IMG/VR virus record: IMGVR_UViG_3300011115_000397
Coordinates: 1-29,231 of that record
From: a virus
Reading direction: 5' to 3' (one strand)
Length of the DNA stretch: 29,231 nt
The position numbers and the translations under genes are program-made. The notes below the pieces were generated by a model. It was given only the letters and a program-made list of their open reading frames with translations, did no database searches and was not told the DNA's origin. This document shows, piece by piece, positions 23,306-29,142 of the stretch; position 1 is the first letter of the stretch; each line of letters opens with the position of its first letter.

Positions 23306-23721
23306 AAAGACACATAGTAGCGGTGACAATCCTTACCGTAGCAATTATCTTCGCACCAATAGGCAATGATGTATCGGTTAATGTTGGAGTTACCTTTAAT
23401 CCTAACCATAAGCCACCAACTAAGGCAACGATGGAACAGAAGAGAGCCAACAAAGTAATGGCTATGAAGTTTGCTAAGGCTGGCTATGGTTGGGATATAA
23501 AGCAAAGGCGATGTGTTTATAAATTGTTTACTGCTGAGAGTCGCTTCGACCACCTAGCCAAGAATCAACAGGGTAGTAGCGCATTCGGTATCGCACAAAT
23601 GTTAAAGGAAAAGAACACAGACCCAGCAATACAAATCCTTAATGCTTACCGCTATATCAAGCATCGCTATGGCACACCGTGCAGGGCGTGGTCGCATCAC
23701 GTTTCCAGAAACTGGTATTGA
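23302..23721 (+). CDS. Lysozyme-like lytic transglycosylase with signal/anchor
   Basis: A 139-residue protein cutting peptidoglycan glycan strands. Residues 5-20 (IVAVTILTVAIIFAPI) are a hydrophobic signal or signal-anchor. The catalytic domain begins at KLFTAESRFDHLAKNQQGSS: E79 is the expected catalytic Glu, followed by AFGIAQML and a C-terminal AYRYIKHRYGTPCRAWSHH ending NWY, the SLT/resuscitation-factor pattern common in actinobacteria. C71 and C127 could form an export-stabilised disulfide. Because it exports itself, a separate holin may be needed only for timing. No amidase or cell-wall-binding domain is present. It could act in late lysis or in local wall degradation. Confidence 0.82.
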   Translation: MKRHIVAVTILTVAIIFAPIGNDVSVNVGVTFNPNHKPPTKATMEQKRANKVMAMKFAKAGYGWDIKQRRCVYKLFTAESRFDHLAKNQQGSSAFGIAQMLKEKNTDPAIQILNAYRYIKHRYGTPCRAWSHHVSRNWY

Positions 23722-23897
23722 TGTTAGACCTAACTGGCACACCTATCTTCACTTGTATCTGTGGTTGCAAGATGTTTGTAGTCACAGTAATGTGGGATGA
23801 AGAGACAAGAGAGGTGGGCTGGTATGACTTGAAGCAAGAATGTAAAGAGTGCAAGGCAATCAGCACTGCACCAACGCCAATGGATTGGAGAGACTAA
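23721..23897 (+). CDS. Zinc-ribbon microprotein, 58 residues
   Basis: ATG 23721 overlaps the lytic gene stop as TGATG. Two cysteine pairs, CICGCK and CKECKA, flank a beta hairpin (MFVVTVMWDEETREVGWYDL): a four-Cys zinc ribbon of the type often encoded next to actinophage lysis or early genes. Ends in STAPTPMDWRD. The same motif order occurs in host and phage small proteins of unknown function. Confidence 0.65.
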   Translation: MLDLTGTPIFTCICGCKMFVVTVMWDEETREVGWYDLKQECKECKAISTAPTPMDWRD

Positions 23898-24043
23898 TGA
23901 ACGACCAAAGAGTTTATGTTAAAGACTTAGGGCATAAGCACCTATTTGTGGAGGCACACGTGCCTAAGGAATTATTTATGCAGTTGCTTGAAGACTTTAA
24001 GAAGAATGGCTTCCACGTTGTGGCAGTAATGGTGGATAACTAA
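23897..24043 (+). CDS. Hypothetical microprotein, 48 residues
   Basis: ATG 23897 to TAA 24043, one-base overlaps at both ends. It reads MNDQRVYVKDLGHKHLFVEA, then HVPKELFMQLLEDFKKNGFH and VVAVMVDN: a beta-alpha-beta core with several His and no Cys. No metal ribbon, no membrane segment. Function unknown; position between two zinc ribbons. Confidence 0.5.
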   Translation: MNDQRVYVKDLGHKHLFVEAHVPKELFMQLLEDFKKNGFHVVAVMVDN

Positions 24044-24216
24044 TGCCAACGTATGAGTATCGTTGCAATAAATGTATGGCACACACAGTGCTAAGTCGTA
24101 AGGTAGAAGAACGCGATGAAGAAGTTACTTGCGTTTGTGGTCATACATCAAGTAGAATATACAACACACCAGCAATCCGCTTCAATGGTAGCGGGTTCTA
24201 TTCAACAGGAGGTTAG
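24043..24216 (+). CDS. FmdB-family zinc ribbon
   Basis: A 57-residue protein at ATG 24043 (TAATG overlap). MPTYEYRCNKCM matches the family start MPxYEYRCxxC, followed by a second CVCGHT and a C-terminal IRFNGSGFYSTGG, the FmdB signature. Members are single zinc-ribbon proteins proposed to regulate transcription or bind RNA polymerase. Complete length, all four Cys present. In a phage this is most likely a small host-directed regulator; the target is unknown. Confidence 0.85.
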   Translation: MPTYEYRCNKCMAHTVLSRKVEERDEEVTCVCGHTSSRIYNTPAIRFNGSGFYSTGG

Positions 24217-24219
24217 ACA

Positions 24220-24378
24220 ATGTGTGATATATGTGAGAACGGCGGCTGTTCTGTATGTGCAAGAACAAAGAGCGAGAACTTACAGTTCGCTAGTGGCAAA
24301 GAGATAGAAGAGTTCTTCGATTCTTATTCAGAAGTTATGCACGTAGACCCAGCAGAATCTACTCCTGAGGTGGAGTAA
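24220..24378 (+). CDS. Last plus-strand gene: Cys-rich N-terminus, acidic tail
   Basis: ATG 24220, three bases after the FmdB stop, behind AGGAGGTTAG. The first 13 residues hold four Cys (CDICENGGCSVC) as CxxC...CxxC, which may bind zinc or a metal cluster; the rest is acidic (EIEEFFDSYSEVMHVDPAES). Its last 20 bases overlap the end of the convergent sigma-like gene. The strong ribosome binding site supports it. Confidence 0.6.
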   Translation: MCDICENGGCSVCARTKSENLQFASGKEIEEFFDSYSEVMHVDPAESTPEVE

Positions 24379-25006
24379 CCTCTGCCATATCCTCATCACG
24401 ATAGGGTTTGAATCCACCTATCTTGTTGATAAGTTTACGAATGCCACGCTTATGTCTCATACGAGCAGTGTCTTCACTACCTAAGTCCATCTCTTTTGCT
24501 ATGTCGGGAAAGTCCATTGCTTCAGCGTGACGCAGGAACAATAACTTCCTATCATCTTTAGTTAGTTTCCAGTATGCAAAGTCAATCTCAATCATCATCG
24601 CCATCATATTGCCACCCTCACTAGGTGCAGAGGGACGACCAGGGCGACCTAAGTCCACCTTGTTTAACTGATTCCATTCACTTCTTAAGACAGGAGTGAG
24701 CAAGGCTTCAACCATATCTGCCTCGTAATAGAACAGGTCGCTTGTCTCATAACCACCAGACTTAGCCTTCCAATGCTGACAGTAATCTAATGCTTGGTTA
24801 CGTAGGCTACGATAGATTAAGTTCTTTGCATCCTTAACTCCGATTGCTTCCCACGTATCTAACTTATTGGGATGCTCAAGGAACCATTGATAGAGTGATT
24901 GTCGGATGTCTTCTAAATCTATATCACTAAACTTTCGGTGATACTCAGATGCAACAGCATCAACAACGTACTGCCAAGGTTCAATGCGTGCCCATTCAAG
25001 TGTCAC
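24359..25006 (-). CDS. Sigma-70-like RNA polymerase factor
   Basis: A 215-residue protein starting at GTG 25006 (GTGA overlap). The N-terminal half resembles region 2 (DIDLEDIRQSLYQWFLEHP, LIYRSLRNQALDYCQHWKAK) and the C-terminal part region 4 HTH (LTKDDRKLLFLRHAEAMDF, DIAKEMDLGSEDTARMRHKR). Between them lies a GRPGRPSAPSEGG linker. Two-domain factors without region 1 or 3 are ECF-type in layout. It would redirect host polymerase to phage promoters, perhaps the late leftward one. It is the last gene of the unit. A HTH regulator unable to bind core polymerase is the alternative. Confidence 0.7.
   Translation of the reverse strand: MTLEWARIEPWQYVVDAVASEYHRKFSDIDLEDIRQSLYQWFLEHPNKLDTWEAIGVKDAKNLIYRSLRNQALDYCQHWKAKSGGYETSDLFYYEADMVEALLTPVLRSEWNQLNKVDLGRPGRPSAPSEGGNMMAMMIEIDFAYWKLTKDDRKLLFLRHAEAMDFPDIAKEMDLGSEDTARMRHKRGIRKLINKIGGFKPYRDEDMAEVTPPQE
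24360..24377. terminator. Hairpin at the convergence point
   Basis: TACTCC (24360-24365) pairs with GGAGTA (24372-24377) around a 6-base loop, spanning both stop codons of the convergent overlap. It works on either strand but has no T-run on either side, so it could be a weak bidirectional terminator or simply the result of coding constraints. Confidence 0.35.
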
Positions 25007-25389
25007 TTTATTCTTACTCCGTTATCTAAGTGGAGGAAGCCAACCAGTTTCATCTTGTTATTCTTATTAGCAAACTCTGTCGTACTAGGTAACCACTTCT
25101 CATTCCATTCAATGTCTATCATCAAGTGAAGAGGGAAAGCCCACACACCATTAGGTGTTGAGTTGATATACCAAGGAGTTAACCCCAACCTGCCTGCTTC
25201 TTCAAGAAGGAAGTCGTACTTCATCTTCTCAATGAGCAAGTCAGGGTAGTGTGTCTTTCGTGACTTAAGTTCGATAAACATTTTATATCTATCAGTAGTG
25301 CAATCGAATCCATCGTACTCTTCAGGTGAGTGGATGAGGTCGGGTAAGTAAGTTTCCCTCAACCATTCAAAGAGTTCTTTTTCTTTCAC
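25003..25389 (-). CDS. PD-(D/E)XK nuclease-like protein
   Basis: A 128-residue protein at GTG 25389 (GTGA overlap). The EEYDGFDCTTDRYKMFIELK segment, followed by SRKTHYPD, gives a D-(n)-E-x-K arrangement (Asp in YDGFD, ELK) typical of PD-(D/E)XK nucleases, with the conserved helix LLIEKMKYDFLLEEAGRLGL after it. The rest is beta-rich (LTPWYINSTPNGVWAFPLHL). Resolvase-like or restriction-endonuclease-like activity on branched or foreign DNA is possible. The active-site assignment is by motif only. Confidence 0.55.
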   Translation of the reverse strand: MKEKELFEWLRETYLPDLIHSPEEYDGFDCTTDRYKMFIELKSRKTHYPDLLIEKMKYDFLLEEAGRLGLTPWYINSTPNGVWAFPLHLMIDIEWNEKWLPSTTEFANKNNKMKLVGFLHLDNGVRIK

Positions 25390-25772
25390 TCATTATCCCA
25401 CTTACCTCTTAAGACAAGAAGCCCAATGATTGCATAGTTAGCCATATCCTTAAACGAATCTTCTAATGACTCGTGTTCAGGTGATGCACCACTATCAACT
25501 AAGTTGTTAATGCGTGCTAACTTATCGTGCATACGCACACGCAACCCATTGATGGCACCGCCAGGGGCAAGGGATATATTCTTTGGACCATAGTCCTTAT
25601 GCTTACTGAGCAGTAGGTTAGAAAGTTCCTGACTTAAGTTAGAAAGATTTACTTCGAGGTGGAGTTCCCGTGCAACAGGGGAATCTTTAGGTTGACTATC
25701 AGGAAGGAACCTTCCTTGGAGTATGCTGATACCTTCAGACCTTGATTCACTAGATGATTTATAATCTGCCAT
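25386..25772 (-). CDS. DUF1599-like protein (nucleotide modification associated domain 1)
   Basis: A 128-residue protein at ATG 25772. After a polar, probably disordered N-terminus of 35 residues, LSNLLLSKHKDYGPKNISLA, GLRVRMHDKLARINNLV and LEDSFKDMANYAIIGLLVLR reproduce the pattern K..DYG.n...GL..R..dKl.Rl...ES..D...Da.nYa, known from DUF1599. The family is a small all-alpha fold related to MazG/dUTPase-type nucleotide pyrophosphohydrolases and is often found in phages with modified or specially balanced nucleotides. Substrate cannot be told. Confidence 0.7.
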   Translation of the reverse strand: MADYKSSSESRSEGISILQGRFLPDSQPKDSPVARELHLEVNLSNLSQELSNLLLSKHKDYGPKNISLAPGGAINGLRVRMHDKLARINNLVDSGASPEHESLEDSFKDMANYAIIGLLVLRGKWDNE

Positions 25773-25778
25773 ATCTCT

Positions 25779-26150
25779 TCACGCTCCGCCTTCGTCGTCA
25801 TTGGTACCCGTTTCTAATAGTCGTGCTAAGTTTTGGTCAAAGTCTACGAGTGCTGACTTGACTACCATATCCTCAACAAGTTCATCTACTAGGTCGTAAC
25901 CATTCTCACTAGCGAACAGTGTAACATAGGTGGACTGTGTTATAAGTCTTATCTGGTTAGGGTCATCAGCGTGGTTAAACATAAACCTTAGTAGTGACCC
26001 TAGCAGAAGTTTATATCCGTTGGGTAGTATGTAGTACGGGTCGAACTCTTCACCCTCTTCAAAGTAATGGTCCACTAATTGAAATGAATCATCAAATTGT
26101 AGGTGACAATCGTGGCAATAATTATGTGGGTCTTCGGGTTCCTGGCTCAC
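25779..26150 (-). CDS. Zinc-finger protein between primase and DUF1599 gene
   Basis: A 123-residue acidic protein with GTG 26150 overlapping the primase stop as GTGA. Residues 12-29 (CHDCHLQFDDSFQLVDHYFE) have CxxC and a later His, like a C2H2-type finger, next to YYILPNGYKLLLGSLLRFMF and a helical acidic end. Similar short proteins are seen in actinophage replication blocks. A DNA-binding or protein-binding role is likely; no enzyme motif. Confidence 0.55.
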   Translation of the reverse strand: MSQEPEDPHNYCHDCHLQFDDSFQLVDHYFEEGEEFDPYYILPNGYKLLLGSLLRFMFNHADDPNQIRLITQSTYVTLFASENGYDLVDELVEDMVVKSALVDFDQNLARLLETGTNDDEGGA

Positions 26151-26767
26151 TGAATCCCTATCTTTTCCAGTATGAAGTCTTTACCGTGGGACACGAACAC
26201 TGAATTAACATCTGCTCCGTCTCCGAACCCGACGACAGTAACTGGCAATTCGCGGGCAAGACTATTGGCGAACTCACGTCCTGGCGCATCGCCGTCAGCA
26301 AAGACGAACACTCTTTCAAAGTCAGCGAGCAATCGTGTGTAGTGTTTCTTCCAACTGTTCGCACCTGGTACTCCAACACAAGGAAAGCCAACGCACCTAG
26401 ACATAGTAAGGGTATCCAGTTCACCTTCACACACTCCAATCCAATCACCTGCACGTTGCACATCAAGCACGTTATACATACGAGTCTCTGCTCCTACCAT
26501 ACCCATATACTTGGGTTCAACTGCAGGGTTAAGACTTCTAAATCTTAGGTCAACAACACCAGTCTTAGTGATGTAAGGGATTGATAAGCGTCCTGTGTAC
26601 TGCTCGTGACCTGTATCAGGTTCCGCGACTACGCCTAATTGAGCCAACCGTGCTACCTCCAGAGGTATTCCTCTGCTTGCTAGGTAATCTTCTGCCAGAT
26701 GAATACTTTCCGCGTACTTGTGTACTGACTTCCCCAGTAATTCCTTCTGCAAAACGCTGTGCCTCAT
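26147..26767 (-). CDS. DnaG-type primase, Toprim part (frame 2 of a split primase)
   Basis: A 206-residue frame starting at ATG 26767. The Toprim core is CEGELDTLTM (E114), then FPCVGVPGANSWKKHYTRLL and VFVFADGDAPGREFANSLA (D158, D160), the metal-binding acidic set of DnaG primases. The N-terminal part has a HLAEDYLASRGIPLEVARLA helix typical of the RNA polymerase domain start. It lacks its own zinc domain, which is encoded by the overlapping upstream frame (26616-26996). An AGAAGGG sequence 10 bases before ATG 26767 could allow separate initiation. Alternatively a +1 shift at GGGG (26735-26732) joins both into a 282-residue primase. Confidence 0.8.
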   Translation of the reverse strand: MRHSVLQKELLGKSVHKYAESIHLAEDYLASRGIPLEVARLAQLGVVAEPDTGHEQYTGRLSIPYITKTGVVDLRFRSLNPAVEPKYMGMVGAETRMYNVLDVQRAGDWIGVCEGELDTLTMSRCVGFPCVGVPGANSWKKHYTRLLADFERVFVFADGDAPGREFANSLARELPVTVVGFGDGADVNSVFVSHGKDFILEKIGIQ

Positions 26768-26996
26768 AGAAACTTAGCCCTTCTTGACGGACGATGATTT
26801 GGATACTGTTTCCTTGCACACCACAAGCAAAACAGATGAAGATGTTTTTATCAAGATTCGCTGTACCACTTTGGTGTGAGTCACCGTGAAAGGGACACCT
26901 AAGATTGACTTGTCCGTGAGTACTACGTATGGTTGCCCCGTAGTGTTCAAGGATTGCTTTGATGGAGGGCAAATCATTGTCAATTTTTATCACCAT
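26616..26996 (-). CDS. DnaG-type primase zinc-binding domain (frame 1 of a split primase)
   Basis: A 126-residue frame starting at ATG 26996, after GGGAAGCAGGG. C34, H37, C55 and C58 (CPFHGDS ... ICFACGVQGN) form the CHC2 zinc site, and ANLDKNIFICFACGVQGNSI matches primase consensus through SFYEAQRFAEGITG. After residue 88 the sequence becomes Ser/Arg/Gly-rich and unlike primase, while the +1 frame continues the expected sequence. The last 152 bases overlap the Toprim frame. This is either a programmed frameshift, two cooperating polypeptides, or a single-base error in the sequence. Confidence 0.75.
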   Translation of the reverse strand: MVIKIDNDLPSIKAILEHYGATIRSTHGQVNLRCPFHGDSHQSGTANLDKNIFICFACGVQGNSIQIIVRQEGLSFYEAQRFAEGITGEVSTQVRGKYSSGRRLPSKQRNTSGGSTVGSIRRSRGT

Positions 26997-27324
26997 ACCC
27001 TGCTTCCCGTAGTAGCCATACTAAATCTTCTGTTCTCATTAACGAAACCCAATCACCTATCGACTTCTCACCTTGACCATTGAGTCTTAAGACAACAACA
27101 CCGAGGTCACCCTTGGCTCTATCTTTTAACTGTGCTATTGCAGCAGCAGGATTAAATCCAGTACGTGCCTTGACTTCAAAGTCTATACCAACACAGCCAG
27201 TAATATCAGAACCACTACGACCAGCACCTGTAGATTCCGCAAATGGGAATCCGTTGTCAGCAAGGTAGTTAGCCAAGACTTTCTGACTTCGGTACCCTCT
27301 ATGCTTACGCGATTGACTAGGCAC
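26980..27324 (-). CDS. PD-(D/E)XK / Holliday-junction-resolvase-like nuclease
   Basis: A 114-residue basic protein starting at GTG 27324 with AAGGAG four bases upstream. GSDITGCVGIDFEVKARTGF contains the D-(n)-E-x-K catalytic pattern (Asp in SGSDI, E in FEVKA), after the helix RSQKVLANYLADNGFPFAES common in archaeal-type and phage resolvases. ALG-like AAAIAQLKDRAKGDLGVVVL completes the alpha-beta fold. Lying next to primase and ATPase genes, it may resolve replication or packaging intermediates. Overlaps the primase start by 17 bases. Confidence 0.65.
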   Translation of the reverse strand: MPSQSRKHRGYRSQKVLANYLADNGFPFAESTGAGRSGSDITGCVGIDFEVKARTGFNPAAAIAQLKDRAKGDLGVVVLRLNGQGEKSIGDWVSLMRTEDLVWLLREAGYGDKN

Positions 27325-27589
27325 TTAACTCCTTCTCAATAGCCTCAATAGTTGGGCAAGGATAATCACAATCGCAATCGTCTCTTTCTAAAAACTCTAT
27401 GTGGTTATAGCAAGCCTCGTGTTGACACCATAATTTTCCATCTTCTTCTATTGGCTTATGCAATTCCACCACTGCACGAAGGGCTGCATTAGCCTTCTTT
27501 ACTGCTGGTCCATCAAGACTCCATACATAATCTTTACCTTGAACAAATCCTGATGCTTCTATCTTTGCCAGCAATTCATCGTGTGTCAC
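27317..27589 (-). CDS. Hypothetical Cys-rich protein, 90 residues
   Basis: GTG 27589 overlaps the upstream TGA as GTGA. The N-terminal half is helical (DELLAKIEASGFVQGKDYVW, VKKANAALRAVVELHK), and the second half has LWCQHEACYNHIEFLERDDC and DCDYPCPT: five Cys and two His that could bind zinc. It is a familiar but unnamed actinophage replication-block protein. No enzymatic motif. Confidence 0.6.
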   Translation of the reverse strand: MTHDELLAKIEASGFVQGKDYVWSLDGPAVKKANAALRAVVELHKPIEEDGKLWCQHEACYNHIEFLERDDCDCDYPCPTIEAIEKELSA

Positions 27590-27786
27590 GACGCACTCTT
27601 ATCCTTGTTCAGGATACGTACTGCCCAATCAAGACCAGCATTCAATCCATCAGTCCACTCATCTGTGACTGGCACCTTGGCTGCTTGAATCTTTTCAACA
27701 AGAGCAGCAGTCTCACGTTTGATTTCAAGCAAAACGAATGCACGCATCTCCTGCGTCATATCATCTTCTTCTTCTCTAATCATCAT
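27586..27786 (-). CDS. Hypothetical helical protein, 66 residues
   Basis: ATG 27786 shares ATGA with the helicase stop. It is acidic at the start (MIREEEDDMTQEMRAFVLLE) and ends with VTDEWTDGLNAGLDWAVRIL NKDKSAS. The EWTDGLNAGLDWAVRILNK end is conserved in several small actinophage proteins, function unknown. Predicted all-helical, no Cys. Confidence 0.55.
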   Translation of the reverse strand: MMIREEEDDMTQEMRAFVLLEIKRETAALVEKIQAAKVPVTDEWTDGLNAGLDWAVRILNKDKSAS

Positions 27787-28568
27787 CCACCATTCTCTGG
27801 TATGTCATCAATGAACATATACTCAGGATTAAATGCCAGCCAACACATTAGGTTAGCGTTAGCATCAGCCTTTCCGTATCTATTCTTTACTGGTGAGACA
27901 GCCATTGACGTTCCCACTACCCCTAGTGTACATATAAGTGCGGGAATTTGTGCGACCTTGCCCTGTAATGCAGAGCGTGGCTGTGTCGGATTACCTTGTA
28001 CTGCCTCCGATGTATGGTGCAAGACAATGACTGCTGCATTAGTAAGACGGGCTAAGTACTTTAACTCTTTCATTACTGCACGCATAGATGCAAACTCTTC
28101 GCCACCATCAGTGGCTATGTCCATCAGGTTGTCAATGAAGATTGCCTGAGGTGGACAACCCCATAGTTCTTCAAAGGCTTCGACCTCTTCGTTGATATCC
28201 AACAGAGTCGGACTAGATTCAAATGACCACACAATATGGGCTGACTTCTGTAGTACTGCCTTAGCCCAGTTAGTATCCTTATCCATCAAGTACTCAACAT
28301 CAGTCTGATTCTTCCCGCTAATCATCGACGCAAGGCGCATAGCCATAGTGTGTGAGTTAGTATCTGCTGACACATAGAGGGTAGGAACCTGCATCTTGAG
28401 GGCTAGACCCAGGGCTAAGGTGGACTTACCCACACCAGGGACACCAGCAAACATCGATACCTCAGAGCGACGGCAAACAATCTTGTTGGTAGCAAAGGTC
28501 TTGAACACAGCAGGTAAAGGTTCACCACCTATGTCAGAGCGTCCTACTGAACGGACGAGAGTTCTCAT
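27783..28568 (-). CDS. RecA/DnaB-fold replicative ATPase (helicase)
   Basis: A 261-residue P-loop protein. I choose ATG 28568, sharing ATGA with the methyltransferase stop, over an in-frame TTG 15 bases upstream. Walker A GVPGVGKST (42-50) and Walker B AIFIDNL (142-148), followed by VIVLHHTSE (180-188, sensor His), ALQGKVAQIP (Gln of the DNA-binding loop) and KNRYGK (Arg finger) follow the order of DnaB/RepA-like helicases. Length is that of the ATPase domain alone, without the usual N-terminal primase-binding domain. Located just before the small proteins and primase, it is the likely phage helicase; a recombination ATPase is possible. Confidence 0.8.
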   Translation of the reverse strand: MRTLVRSVGRSDIGGEPLPAVFKTFATNKIVCRRSEVSMFAGVPGVGKSTLALGLALKMQVPTLYVSADTNSHTMAMRLASMISGKNQTDVEYLMDKDTNWAKAVLQKSAHIVWSFESSPTLLDINEEVEAFEELWGCPPQAIFIDNLMDIATDGGEEFASMRAVMKELKYLARLTNAAVIVLHHTSEAVQGNPTQPRSALQGKVAQIPALICTLGVVGTSMAVSPVKNRYGKADANANLMCWLAFNPEYMFIDDIPENGG

Positions 28569-29128
28569 ATCTTCTGTATCCAAACTTGGTAATTGTCAAC
28601 CAATTGAGTGTACTCACCAGTGTGTGCCTCTAAGAAGTTATCAATTGCTGGCTTTGGCGTGGTATCTGGAGGCAAATCCTTACCCCATCCATAGTCATCA
28701 AAGGCAAGTATGCCACCAGACTTTAATAGTTTCCAAGCACTGTCAGCATCTCGTGCTACCTGTGCAGCGGTGTGGTCACCATCAATGTAAATGAAATCAA
28801 ACTCACCTTGATTATCACCAGCAAAGTATTCATCGCTAGTCATTTTTAATACTATAACTTTTTCATATATGCTTATACGATATTTGTAATGAGCATACAC
28901 TCGTTCAAAATTAATGTTGCTGTGTTCATTCTCATTTGAACCAGCCCAAGTATCAACGTCAATCAGTGTAGATGTTGGATGGGTTAAAACATTTTCACAT
29001 AGCCAGGCACTGGCATCACCAGTGTATGCACCTATCTGTAGAAACTTTAAGTCAGGTTTACGTCTAAGATGTTTAAGTTGTTCTTCAAAATTATATTGTT
29101 GTCCAACAAACCAGTTGGGAAATTCCAT
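28565..29128 (-). CDS. Class I SAM-dependent methyltransferase
   Basis: A 187-residue protein at ATG 29128 with a strong AGGAGAACTTA ribosome binding site. KFLQIGAYTGDASAWL (28-43) is the SAM-binding motif I, LIDVDTW the acidic motif II, EFDFIYIDGDH (109-119) motif IV/post-II, and SGGILAFDDYGW the following strand, the pattern of Methyltransf_24. Methyltransferases of this group act mostly on sugars or small molecules, so with the glycosyltransferase it may modify a glycan; a DNA methylase motif (PPY) is absent. It lies right after the tail fibre. Low GC near 28841-28920 suggests separate origin. Confidence 0.75.
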   Translation of the reverse strand: MEFPNWFVGQQYNFEEQLKHLRRKPDLKFLQIGAYTGDASAWLCENVLTHPTSTLIDVDTWAGSNENEHSNINFERVYAHYKYRISIYEKVIVLKMTSDEYFAGDNQGEFDFIYIDGDHTAAQVARDADSAWKLLKSGGILAFDDYGWGKDLPPDTTPKPAIDNFLEAHTGEYTQLVDNYQVWIQKI

Positions 29129-29142
29129 TAAGTTCTCCTGTC

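Noticed and set aside
26616-26767. C-terminal Ser/Arg-rich tail of the zinc-domain frame as a functional domain
   Set aside because: The other frame here continues recognisable primase sequence, so the tail is more likely out-of-frame translation.
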